NCBI RefSeq assembly: GCF_019393635.1
Contig: NC_057862.1
Coordinates: 98,221,645 to 98,285,644 of the forward strand
Origin: Dromiciops gliroides
Lineage: Eukaryota; Chordata; Mammalia; Microbiotheria; Microbiotheriidae
Direction: 5' to 3'
DNA: 64,000 bases
A program made the translations under genes and the position numbers. Every line of letters starts with the position of its first letter. Position 1 is the stretch's first letter. Positions 1 to 12,463 of this stretch are shown piece by piece. The notes under the pieces were generated by a model. That model had not been told where the DNA came from. It saw only the letters and a list, made by a program, of their open reading frames with translations, and made no database searches.

Positions 1-346
1 ATTTGAATCCAAGCCCACTAACTTCATGAACCTATAACTCTGTACCAGACTGTATTCAGAGTAGGAGCACATCATTTTCAAAGAGGAAATATTTCCAAAC
101 ACACAGCTTCTTCTTAGTTGTATTTTCATAAAGGTTTCCTTTTCTTCTTCTGTAAAAATGCTTAGAGACCCCTTTATAGTCATGGGGTTCTATTCATGTT
201 CAAAGTGCCTAGTCACCTGGCTCATGAAGTAACAGATAATTGCTTTTCTCCCATGTGGCCTTCTGAAGTACTCTCAGACTGAGGGCAAGGGATCTCCCGT
301 AGACCCCATGGCAGTATGGTGAAGTCTAGAGACCTTTTTGTAAAAT

Positions 347-533
347 TTTATACATTTATATATATATATATATATATATCTTTATACATACATACACACA
401 CATGTATGTATGTGTGTATATATGTATATGTATGTGTGTGTATATATACATATATATATGTATATATATGTGTATATATACATACATATATATACACATA
501 CATACATATACATACATATACATATACATATAC

Positions 534-564
<31 letters not shown>

Positions 565-575
565 TATATATATGG
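347..575. repeat. TA/TG/CA compound microsatellite
   Basis: Alternating purine-pyrimidine repeat with TATATG, GTATGT and ATACAC units. Open frames on both strands here translate it into Tyr/Ile/Val/Cys runs and are not genes. Confidence 0.95.
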
Positions 576-734
576 TTCTTTTGGTTTTGTTTTTTGTTTT
601 GTGGGGCAATGAGGGTTAAGTGACTTGCCCAGGGTCACAGCTAGTAAGTGCCAAGTGTCTGAGGCTGGATTTGAACTCAGGTCCTCCTAAATCCAAGGCC
701 GGTGCTTTACCCACTGCGCCACCCAGCTGCCCCC
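573..734 (-). repeat. tRNA-derived marsupial SINE
   Basis: The full-length SINE body is in reverse orientation, from a T-rich tail (573-602) to the head complement GCGCCACCCAGCTGCCCCC. It abuts the TA/TG microsatellite to its left. Confidence 0.85.
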
Positions 735-2661
735 ATAATATTTTTTTTAAACAATAATAATTGAAGAAAACACTATGCTTCAGTCAGATGATAGTGAAAA
801 CAAAGGTTTATTTCCCATTCAAGGTCACAAAACCCTTGAAATGTGCCCACTGAGCTCAGGTTTGAGTGATAAGCTTCTGTAGTTAGAAAAAAGAAGCCCC
901 ATTTAGCACTGCTCTTGAGTATCTTAGAGAGTCCAGGGAGGCAAAGACTGAGGAGACCACTGCCTTGTCTCTTCCACTCTAATCTGGTGGCACTGTATTG
1001 GCTGCTTCTATGGTTGGTACTGGAGCAAGTAGAGGTGTGTATGGAGATGGGGGGTGGTGAGGAAGATGCAAAGCGATGTATCCCAATCAGTTTAAAGAGA
1101 TGAAACCTTTTGTTTTCAGTCCTTCCTCACCCCCAAACACATTCAAGGAAGAGGGAAATGTCAGGACTTTTTAGAAGGCAACTGCCTGCCCTGTTTTCCT
1201 TTGGAAGTTCAACAAGAAGACACTTAGCTTAGTGTTTCAGAACCAAGCCTGAGTGAGTAGCAGCTGAAGCAAAGCATCTGGGAATCTAGAGGAGGCTCAT
1301 GGGAAGAAGAAAACTCAAGAGGCCCCAAGGAGGAGAGCTGGGAATTGGGAGAGGAAGCCCTAGGCTAGGGATTGCCAGGAAGGGAGGGAGCTGCAGGAGG
1401 AGGGAGGGTAGACTTTGGATCACAATAAGATTCAGTTTTACACCCAGAAACAAATGAAGAAAACTCTGGAGACGCCTTAAGGCTAAGTAGAGTCCCCAGA
1501 GCCAAAGGCAATAGCAGCCAGTTGTCACAGGAGGCTCTTAGTACTGAATGAGCTTCAGCTTATTAGTGTTTCTCCCACGGTTTGGGGGAGCTGTAATGAG
1601 CATGATGATCCGTAGCTTTGAACTACCAGAATCCCATACTGATAGCAGAGACTGAAGTTAACTTATGGTTTGATTTTGCTCTTCCTGAAGCATCCACACC
1701 TTGGTTCTTAGGCCCCCCAAAATCCAGCTGGTTCAAAATCAATCTCCAATGGATCCGCTGGAACTGAAGGACCAGGGATGAAAGAGGAGGTTCTTTTCTT
1801 TAACTCTAAGCCATTCTGCATTTGGGGCTGTGCCCTGTATCCATCAATGTATGGAATCACTGCTTCTCGCTGTATCTGTAGCTCAGTTGAAGTGTTATCA
1901 GAAAGGACAGGATTAGGGGACTATAGTAAACTCCCTTGAAGCAGTAGTCCTGGCTTTGGTCGTCTGTTAAAGTTCTAGCTTCTACAAGTCGGGGCCAGTC
2001 AGCCTGATGGCTTCTCTCTCTACTTCCAGTTCAACCCTTTAGCCATGAGTAAAGATCCTTTTCCTCTCTGGAGGAGGAAGCCAAATCTAGTGAGGATATT
2101 AAGGAACACGTTTCTCAGAGGCACTTTCTCTCCCTAACTGGGACATAGGGCTCCAACATGCTAAAAAAAGGAGGTTGTCGAGGAAATGTGGTAAATGTAT
2201 TGAAACCACAAAGGAACTATTAACAGAAATCAGTTAGAGACCAAGTGGATCCATATCCGACAAAAAGTTTTCACTTGTGTTGTACCAACCACGAGGATCA
2301 GCTTGATTGACTTCATTCCCTACAACCCAAATCTCCTGGTGACATACTCCCTTCCTCCATCTGTTAACATGATCATATGGGGTCTGAGAACCCTAATACC
2401 CTTTCCCAGTTGGAAAAACCCAGAGTTTCTCGAGTTCTGAGGTGTAGTTTGGGATTGGCCCTGAAATAGCATGGAAATGTTCGGGTACCTGGGAGGAAAA
2501 TCATTGAATGCATCACCATCTGTACATTCTCAAGAGACTCCTGGGATCTCTGGTTAGTTCTGACTGAATCAAAGTGTGGGCTGTGAGCAAGCCTGAGGAA
2601 GTAGCAGCTAAAATATGATCCTGATTCTGACCCACTGACATGCTCTTCTCTTCCTCCTCAG
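735..2661 (+). other. AFAP1L2 intron, no recognised elements
   Basis: No exon, SINE or RNA gene is recognised after the SINE at 573-734. The open frames here (62 and 80 codons) have no splice-compatible or homologous content. Confidence 0.6.
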
Positions 2662-2751
2662 GTCATCCAAGAGGTTAGTGGCTTGCCTTCTGAAGGAGTT
2701 TTTGAAGGAAACCAATACACTCCTGATGCTCAGCGTCTCCATTGTCAGAAA
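2662..2751 (+). CDS. AFAP1L2: AFAP1L2 exon: end of PH domain 1
   Basis: The exon is 90 nt, phase 0 at both ends, preceded by TTCCTCCTCAG and followed by GTAAGC. It encodes 30 residues starting [12 protein letters not shown] and ending [14 protein letters not shown]. This is the last helix of the first PH domain and the following linker. The exon holding the rest of PH1 (the QWLR end of the helix in human) is not visible in 1-2661 and should lie upstream of the window. Confidence 0.93.
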
Positions 2752-5700
2752 GTAAGCCTATCTCCTCTCCAAGGAGGGGATTCTTAATTCTTTTTTTGTT
2801 TTCCTCTTAAAATGAAAGTGTAAAATCAGGAGCTTTGTTTTTGCATTTCAGTCCAATTAATTAGAAACATGCTATGCTTGGATAAGCACTGTGACTATCT
2901 TGGCTAGAAAACAAATGAAACGGATATAGACAAAGTATTTTCTTGCTTGAGGAAAAAAAAAAGCTTCATCGGAACATTATTAGCTTTGTTTTAGATTTAA
3001 ATTGGGAGATTTATTTTGCGTGGCTGTTTTCTCCCAGTGAAAACTAAATAGTGTCCTCATGTGTTTATCAGAAATAAAGGCTCTTATTTGCTTTGAGACA
3101 GTTTAAAAGATGAGCCTGGGGCAGCCAAGTTTGAACTCCTAACTGTAAGGAGTGGGTCCAATCAACCGTGTAGCTTTGACGTCCCACTTAGCTCCTGTGG
3201 TGAGAGCAAATCTAGACTAAAGACTTACTCTCTCTGATCCTGGCTTTTCTCATCTTTATCTGAGATGGAAGGAAAAGGATGTACCAACGATTTGGAGGCT
3301 AGAAATTGCCAATGATCCTTTTGACAGAACATTTATATACTTCCATGATACTTTACACCCTGGCATCTGTTAAAAATGGATAATTCTCCCCCCCCCCACC
3401 ATCTCCTTTCTTATGAATTGAGAATGGTTTTTTAAAACTTTCCTTATTAGCTATTAAGACTTAGTTAATAAGTTATTAAGACTTTCTACTAAAGTTCTAC
3501 TCATGTGCCTCAATGGGGTGTGACACTAATCCCAGGTTCTTAAGGGTTATGCCATCAGAACTTACATTCTAGTTAAGCCCATCAAATTGGGAAGGATACA
3601 AGAGTGGGCTTGGTGATGGACAATATGTCTGCTGTCTGAGGACCAGCCTAATTGAATTTGTGGAGGCCCATTACCAGAAGGCTGGCCCCCAAGTACTTAT
3701 TTTTTTTATAGCTACAACAAAGACTGACTCTTATGATGAAGAGAGTGTTCACAGGAAAAAAAGCATGGTGCCATAAAGCACAAGGACATTGCTAAAAGGA
3801 AAAAACACAGAGTGAAAAAAAAACCCAGGCATACATTGAACCACCACCAGAAATAGAGAATCCATGCTAGAACCTTGCCTAGAAAAAGGATCTCTCCTTT
3901 GCCGCAGGGAGGAGTTGACTCCGATATAAGATCATTTGGAATTGTTTGCACCAAAGGTTGATTTGTTCTTTTGGGGAACCATAAATATTGGTTTCTTTTC
4001 CAGATGCTTTTGAAATAGTCCAGTTCTCAAGTTTTCTTGGTCGGGTAGAATGATCCCTAACTAGATTTTTTTTTCTTAAATTGGTACAGGAGAAGCTTAA
4101 ATCTTAATATTTGAAGGGTGGTCTATGAAGCCACTAGATATGATTATATTGGCACTTTGTGTCAATACCATAACATATTGCGAATAGAACAATCAATTAG
4201 AAATAGACTCGGTTATTCACTTTCTTGTTATTGATGACTGTTGGCTTCTCAGCATATCCTGGGATATTGGCTAATATTTGATTTCTAAAACAATCTGCCT
4301 GCTCCATCCTCCTGCATCAAGTATGGATAAAATCCCTTTAAATGCTAATTTTTTTTTCTAGTGTTGATTTTGTACACTTGGGAACCAAGGAGGAAAATGA
4401 ATTTGGTAATTTGAGGGGTCCAAAAGCAAGAGAACAACAATAGAACACTCAGGGAAACTTCAAAAGACACATTAAAAAGCTTGCAGGGTCCATGTTATTT
4501 AATCTTAGAATTGGAGGAGATGTTAGAATTATATTTGCTCTGTGGATAGGATTATCGCTAGTTCACTGTTGGGAAAATTCTTTGTTTTTCCCAAGATAAT
4601 TATCTGAGTATTAACTAATATCAACATATAGTTATGTTTGTCTTTTCTCTTTTCCAATGACAGCCAGATATAGCTGAGAAATACCTGTTAGCCCCAGAAT
4701 GTGGAAGTACTGTGGATGGTCATCCTGAGACCACAGAAACCAAAGATGGTAACGGAGTTCCTCCCCTGTGGGATGGTGAGGGGAAAATGGCATTCCAGAC
4801 TGAGAGGCAGATGGGTTTCAGTGGAAGTCATTTACCAACATACTCCAAGGGGATGGAATGGACAGAGTTGAGGTGGGGGGGTCAGTGTAGCATCCAATTT
4901 GTTAACCTTTTAAGTTCATATTTGTTTTTTTCTGAGATAATTTGGATAACTTTTCATCTATTTAGCTATTTAACTTTCAGATCTTAAGCATTCTCTGTTA
5001 TTAGCCAATGTATTCCTAAAAGATTCCCATGTCCTGTCCACGTCAGTAGTGAGACATCTATGTGAACTGACTTTGTGGGATAAGGAAGAACAAGAAGGAA
5101 ATGTCTGAGATCTTTGGTGGGCTTTGGGTGTGGGTTCGCTTATGTGATTTGTATTATGATGCCAATTTCTTCTCCGCATTCTTGTTAGTTAAGAGGAAAG
5201 GTACAACAGGCCTCAAACTGAGCAACTTGATGAACCTGGGGAGGAAGAAATCTGCTTCAATGGACAATTCCGAGAGGTCTCTGGAGACATCCAGTAAGAA
5301 TCATAGACTCTTAAAGCTGGAAAAGACCTCAAAAGGTCATTGGGGTCAGGCCCTCTGCCAACAGGCAGGTGAACAATTAAATCATCTACAATAGAGGATT
5401 ATTTATTTCTAATGTAAAACATCCATAGTAAGAGAGATTATCCATCTTCCCTCCCATGGTGGTCTCTTCCAGTTTTCCTTCACCATCTTCATAGACTATT
5501 TCTTATGTCTAACCAGAGAGGCAGACATGGCTTAATGGACTCAGGAGGACCTGAGTTCAAAAGCTGCCTCTGATACATAGTGGCCACGTGACCTCAGGCA
5601 AGTTGCTTCACCTCACAGTGCCCAAGACAACTCTGAGACTGGAAGGTGCTGACCTACAGTGGTGCTCACTCACCAGAGCACTCCCTAGGGCAATTGCTCC

Positions 5701-8700
5701 CAGGTCCAGTCCCTTTCCCTCTGTTTAAACTTCCTCTTGCTGCAATTTTATCTAATTACTTTATGGTCAGTTCTCTGCAGACTGGGAGAATTGATCAGCA
5801 ACCTCATAAGAACTTTAATTCAATATGTTCGTTCATTTAACAAATAACTCTCAAGCACAGAAGGCACTGTAAAAAGTGCTTGAGAAGCAGCATTAGAGAA
5901 AGAAGCATTTTTCTATGGAAGAATGCTGAGCTTGGTGTTAGAAGGCCTAACTGAAGTCCCATTTCAGAGTTGTGTCTGCCTTCTGCAGGAGACACACTTG
6001 GAACTTAGAGAGAAAGGCATGGTCCAGTGCAAGCAAGTTGAATTTGGAGTCAGAGAACCTGTCATTGGATCTTGTCCCTGGTGGATACTGTCTTTGTAAC
6101 CTTGGGCGAGTCACACAGTAACCTTTCTGAACCCCAGCTTCCTGAACTTTAAAAGGAAAAGGTCGAGCTTGGTGATTTTCTAAGGTGTCTGAAAGAGCTC
6201 AGAATCTCTTCCTATCTACTTATTTTATTTCTCTGAGTCTTGGTTCCCTCCTTTGTAAAGTGAAAATAATTTTATTTCTACTCCTTTCCTCCCAGGGTGG
6301 CTGTGAGGAAAGTAAACCTTAAAGCATCACATAAATGTCTACTTTTTTATGAGGACTACAAAGAAATAAAAGTCTTTGAAGCTTTTAATCTGGCAAGGCA
6401 GGAAGACACATTTACTGAAAGCTACAATTAAAGAGCAGCATTTGACAGATGCCATTTGAGTGATACAGACAACAAACATCATAGGAATTCAGGGGAGGAA
6501 GAGATCATTTTTGGGGGGGTGCCAAGGGAAGACTTTATGGAAGTGAATGTGGGCATATGAGGAGGGGGAATTGTGAGCCAAAGATTTGTAACAAAGTAGG
6601 GGAGGGCCCAAGGCATCCTTAGAAGAAGGGAAGTAGATAAGTTTACTTGTAATGAAGTTTTTGTGGTATTAGAATCAGAGAATGTTAGGACTGGAAGCCT
6701 ACCTTAGTGGTTCCTGATCTAATACCCCTTCTTTTGTGGATGAGGAAACATGCTCAAAGTATAAAGGGCCTTGTCTGGGATTACATGGATAGTGGTGGAA
6801 GCAAGGCTAGAATCTTCTGATTCCCAGGTCATCCTACCATAGTTATACTTCTTCATTTTTTCAAATAAGGAAACCGATACCCAGAGAGGTGTTGGAAAAA
6901 GGAACTAAATTTGTAGTCAACAGAGTTTAAATTCCAGCCCTGGTCCTAAAAACCTATCTGATTTGGGGCAAGACACAGTCTTCCTCCAGGTCTCAATTTC
7001 CTCACTTCTTTTTCTTCCTTCCTTCCTTCCTTTCTTTCTTTCTTTTTTTTTTTTTGGTGGGGAAATGAGACTTAAATGACTTGCACAGGGTCACACAGCT
7101 AGTAAGTGTCTAGTGTCTGAGGCCAGATTTGAACTCAGGTCCTCCTGAATCCAGAGCCTATGCTTTATTCACTGTGCCACCTAGTTGCCCTCCAATTTCC
7201 TCACTTCTAAAATGGGTGACATTGGATTGAGTTGGTCTCCAAAGTCTTCCCCAGCTCCAAGTCCTATGATTCTTTGGTATTAGTGATTTAGAGGGGCAGC
7301 TAAGTGGCACAGTGGATAGAACACTGGCCCTGGAGTCGAGAGGACCTGAGTTCAGATCTGGCTTCAAACACTTGACAATAGCTGTATGGCCCTAAGCAAG
7401 TCACTTAAAACAGATTGCCTTGCTTAAAAAAGGGGTGGGGGGTGGGACAGGAAGGAAAAAAAAGAAAGAAACTAGTGCTTTAGTCAGGAGTAAAACCAAG
7501 TGTACAATATTCTCAGGCAAGTATTGTTTCTAGGAGGTTATAATAATTGAAGCTAATTATCATTAGTCTTTCACTCTCTCTTTGCCCAAAGATTTCACTT
7601 TTCCTCATAAGATAGAGTTTTTCCCTTTAATCTCTTAATCTCTCGGTACCTATCCTTGATTTCTTCATTGCCTTTTGTCCATGGTGGTCTGGGTATTGTT
7701 CCAAACATTGAAACGACTTTTCCCAGAGTTCATGGATGTTGAAAATTGAGACTACAATGGGATGAAAGCCTGACTGCCTTTGGGAGACCATGTGTTTTTC
7801 CAGCAAGGGTGATTTGTACCCCTTGGTGCCAGTCTAGTTGTGTGGATATTGCATCATCTCAGGGTACAGCCTCCAGAGGGCATGGTTTGGTGCTACATGA
7901 GAATAGTGTCGGTGAGTCATTGTTTCTGGGTGTAGTAGCAGTGTTATTTCTGGAAGTACACTCAGCAATGAAATGTCCTTTCATTCCTGGGGGAGATGGG
8001 AAGGCCTATGGGAAGAGCAAAGTAGCTACCCTTCCCAGGGCTTGGCTGATCCTTAGAATAGACTGATGTAAGTTAATAATAATACTGTTTTGCATTTATA
8101 CAGTGAGTGCTTTATAGCTTGCAAAGCACTTCCCTCCCATCTCCCACTAATTTTCCTCTGCTTCCAACCCAGTTTCTAGTTGGGACTAGCATCATGACCT
8201 CAACTAACTTCCACTTTGGGTGGGAAGCATGAAGATATATAATGGATGTGTTTGATCTTAACCTAGGAAGGGAATGGGATTCTTTGAACAGAATTGCCAG
8301 ACTTGCGACCCTGTCTCTAGCCAAGGTATACAGTATGTGCAAAGTGACTTTAAAATTGATCTAAATGTCTTGGAGAGATTATTTTGTTAATTAGACAATG
8401 AACACCCACAATTCCCTGGGACAAGACTAGAGAGTACCGGGAATATGGAAAGATAAGGTAGCCAATTGCTACTTCAAGGACCTCAGCTTGTGGTTTGGTT
8501 GAGGAAGCAACACGAAGACATAGAGGATACAAGGAAACGGGATACAGGATATCGGATTAAGTGCTAAACTGGGTGAGCTGGAAGTGTTGGTCCTAATTGA
8601 GAGCTGGAGCAGTTGGAAGACTTCATGAAGGAGGTGGCAGTTGAGTTGAGGTTTGAAGGATAGATAGGTTTTAGTAAGATAGATGATGAACAGAAATTAT

Positions 8701-11700
8701 TCCTGAAAGAAACAGCACAAGGCATGTGAGACCAGAATGATCAAGGTGTGTTTGTGGGACAGTGAAGTGACTTGCCTGATAAGAAAAGCACATCTGTGTG
8801 TGGATATGGTAAGAGAGGCGGTGCAGTAGGGAGTGGTACGCACTTAAAAAACTTTGTATGCTGGCAGCTAAGAGGTTAAGGGGTTTCACACAGACTTATT
8901 AAAAGAAATTGATGGCCTCACCAAAACCCTGGGAAGGGGGATTTAGAGCAGGAAATAGGGACCATGGTCTCTCCATTAGGCAGCAGATTTTCTACCAACC
9001 CACTGCTTATATAAGCTAAGAACAGCTTTGGGATAAGAATCAACTCGGAGAGTTCAAATCTGTTTGCAGAGGGGCAGCATTCACATCTGAGCCTTACCAC
9101 CCCTGCCCGGGGTTATTTTCTTATGGCTCTGTCAATTTATATTTTGTGTTATTATTTGGTAATGCCTAATCTTGGGCACAATACACTTCCCACTCACAGA
9201 TCATAGATTTAAAACAAAGGGACCTTAGAAATCATTGATCCAGTATGAACATCATTATTTTAGAGATAAGAAAATGCGAAGACTAGAAGATCCTGTATCC
9301 AGATGCAGAAGACCAATGGTCAGATTCCAGCTTTACTGTTTGCTATGTGTATGACTTTGGGCAAGTCACTTAGTCTCCCTGGACCTCTGGGTTCTTCCTT
9401 TGTAAAATGAGAGGGTTGGTCAAAAATTATCTCTAAGATCCTTTCCAACTCTAAATTTTATGATCTAACGTGACCTGAAAAATCCTAGCTGTGTTTTCAC
9501 CCTTGAACCCACATTCTCATATTCCAAATTAAGGATTCTTCAAACTATACTGTGTCATACTCCTATAAATGTAATACATAAATGCAATCACATTTCCGTT
9601 CCTCCAAAATCCAAACCCACAGAAATGCCTTGGGGTTTTGTTTGTTTGTGTTTTGTTTTGGGGGGGGGGCAATGAGGGTTAAGTGGCTTGCCCAAGGTCA
9701 CACAGCTAGTGTCAAGTGTCTGAGGTTGGATTTGAACTCGGGTTTTCCTGAATCCAGGGCTGGTGCTTTATCCACTGCACCACCTAGCTGCCCCAAAATG
9801 CCTTGTTTTGGTTTGTTTGTTTGATAAAGACTACCATAGTATTGCATGGAAGGAGGCTTCTTCGCTGCAGGTCCAGTGAAGTGAGACTCTTGTATTGCCA
9901 TGACTGAGGTCTGGAGGTGAGTGTCTCTGCCCCGGTGACAGACAGTCCTTTCCTGGCAGGTTACCTGAACGTCCTGGTCAACAGCCAGTGGAAATCCCGG
10001 TGGTGCTGCGTGAAGGACAGCCACCTGCACATCTACCAGGACCGGAACCGCACAAAATCGGCACAGCAGCCACTCAGCCTGGTGGGATGCGAAGTTATCC
10101 CAAACCCCAGCCCCGATCACCTCTACTCCTTTCGGATTCTTAACAATGGAGAAGAGATAGCCATACTTGAGGTAATCTGCGTGTGTGTGGTGATAGCAGC
10201 AGCTTACAATAATAGACAGCACCTTTCACATACATGATGATTTCATTTGTTCTTTTTTTTTTTTTTTAAGTGAGGCAGTTGGGATTAAGTGACTTGCCCA
10301 GGGTCACACAGCTAGTAAGTGTTAAGTGTCTGAGGCTGGATTTGAACTCAGGTACTCCTGACTCCAGGGCTGTTGTTCTATGCACTGCACCATCTAGCTG
10401 CCCTGATTTCATTTGTTCTTTACAAGAGCCCTGTAAGGCTTGTGATACAGACGGGATTATTCCTATCTTATAACTGCGGAAACTGAACCCCAGTGAGAAA
10501 CCATGTGAGTGCCCAGACTCACAGAGCTAGTGAGGGGAGGAACTGAGACTCTCTTTCAAGCTTTTTCCAAAGCATGGCACCATCTCTGTTCGGCAGGGCC
10601 GGAGAGCTGGCTTGTGTTTAGAGGGAGCAGGAGTTAACTGGAAATCCAGAGCAGCACTGTATATTTGCAAAGGGCAATTAAATATAGCCTGGCATTATTT
10701 TTACTTAACATTTGTCTGAGATTGTTGTTTTTTTAATTTTTTTAAAAATTTTATTTTCATCCCTCCCTTTCTGACCTCAGGGCAGTTATGGTAAAGTAGG
10801 AGGACAATGAGAACAACTTCCTGCATTTATGGTGGAAAAGTTATTTATAGCTCCCAGAGCTGCTAAAAAGGCTCCTCGAGATTCCAAAAGGGGGGGGTTT
10901 ATTTAGTTGATGCAGCACCAGATGGAGGTTTCTGTGCCTGTAAAATAAAAAATGATGTGGCTGGAGCTGATCTGAGAGATAACTGGGCTTGAGAAACACA
11001 TGCGACTTGCTAAAGAAAAGCCTCATCCTTCCATCACTGCCACTGGGTAGGAAGTATAAGTACAGAACTGGGAGACTGACTAATGCTGCTATTAGGCTAA
11101 GATTAAGAAGGAATATCCTAGTGCCCCTCTATACTCATTGTGGATATGAGTGTAGGTGTGTGTATCTGTCCATTAAAATCTCACTCCGAGACCTTAGGAT
11201 ACCGGAGGAAGGGAATAACCATTTAAACAGCACCTACTATGTGCCAGGTACTATGCTAAGCACATTTTAATAACTACTATCTCTTCTGATGCTTACACCA
11301 AGGTAGGTGCTATTATTATCATTTTACAGTTGAGGAAACTGAGGCAAGTACCTTGCCAAGGGACACACAGCTAGGAAATATCTGAGGCTAGATTTGAACT
11401 CAGTTCTTCCCTGACTTCAGGACCAGAACTCCAATTGATATGTTACCAGCTGCCTCCACAAAAGCGATCCTGAATTCCCAAAGGCCATGTCAGCCTTGGA
11501 GTTCAAGCTCTGGCAGGTCCCACCCAGGCATAGGCATGTGGGTGATCTGGGGGTCTGTTGTTAGCACACAGAATATAAGCTATTTGAGGGCAGAGACTGT
11601 TTCTTTTTTGTCTTTAAACCCCTATTGCCTGGTACATAGGCAATTAAATGCTTGTTGATGGACTAATTAGCCAAGGTGAGAGAAGCACATCACCAGAAGA

Positions 11701-12422
11701 GATCACTAAAAGGTTGACCACTAACAGTGAATTTTTGGAGGCAACTAGGTGGTGCAGTGGATAAAGTACCAGCCCTGGATTCAGGAGTACCTGAGTTAAA
11801 ATTCAGCCTCAGAGGGGCAGCTAGGTGGCTCAGTGGAAAAAGCACCGGCCTTGGATTCAGGAGCACCTGAGTTCAAATCCAGCCTCAGACACTTGACACT
11901 AGCTGTGTGACCTTGGGCAAGTCACTTAACCCTCATTGCCCCACAAAAAACAACAACAACAACAACAACAAAAAATTCAGCCTCAGACACTTGATACTTA
12001 GCTGTGTGACCCTGGGCAAGTCACTTAACCTTCATTGCCTACCCCCCACCCCCAAAAAAAACCAGTGAATTTTTTTTTTTGGCTTCAGCAAAACTTGTGA
12101 AGATTCAGCTAAGATGAAGGGAGGATTTTCCTTCAAGGCTCAATTCAATTGCTACTTTCTGTAAGAAGCTTTTTCCCAATCCCCCAACTGCTTGTACTTT
12201 CTCGTCCATAATTACATATTTATTTGGTATATATACTTACACATATATGATGCACATGTTTCCCCTATTAGAATGTAAGTTCCTTGAAGGCAGAACTGTT
12301 TTTCTTGGTTTTGTATTTCCAATGATTTATTAGCATAATACTTGACATATAGTGGCATTTCCTTATTGATTGATTGATTATATGTGGCGGGATCCAGATG
12401 ACATATGTCCTTAAAATGTGTG

Positions 12423-12463
<41 letters not shown>

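Noticed and set aside
316..638. Cluster of overlapping 69-98 codon open frames on both strands
   Set aside because: They are translations of the TA/TG/CA microsatellite and contain only Tyr/Ile/Val/Cys/His/Thr runs.
7746..8066. 106-codon + strand frame in an AFAP1L2 intron
   Set aside because: No recognisable domain, no splice context, and no place for it in AFAP1L2, whose flanking exons join in phase without it.
9698..10222. 174-codon - strand frame
   Set aside because: It is antisense to the AFAP1L2 PH2 exon and a SINE. There is no homology of its own.
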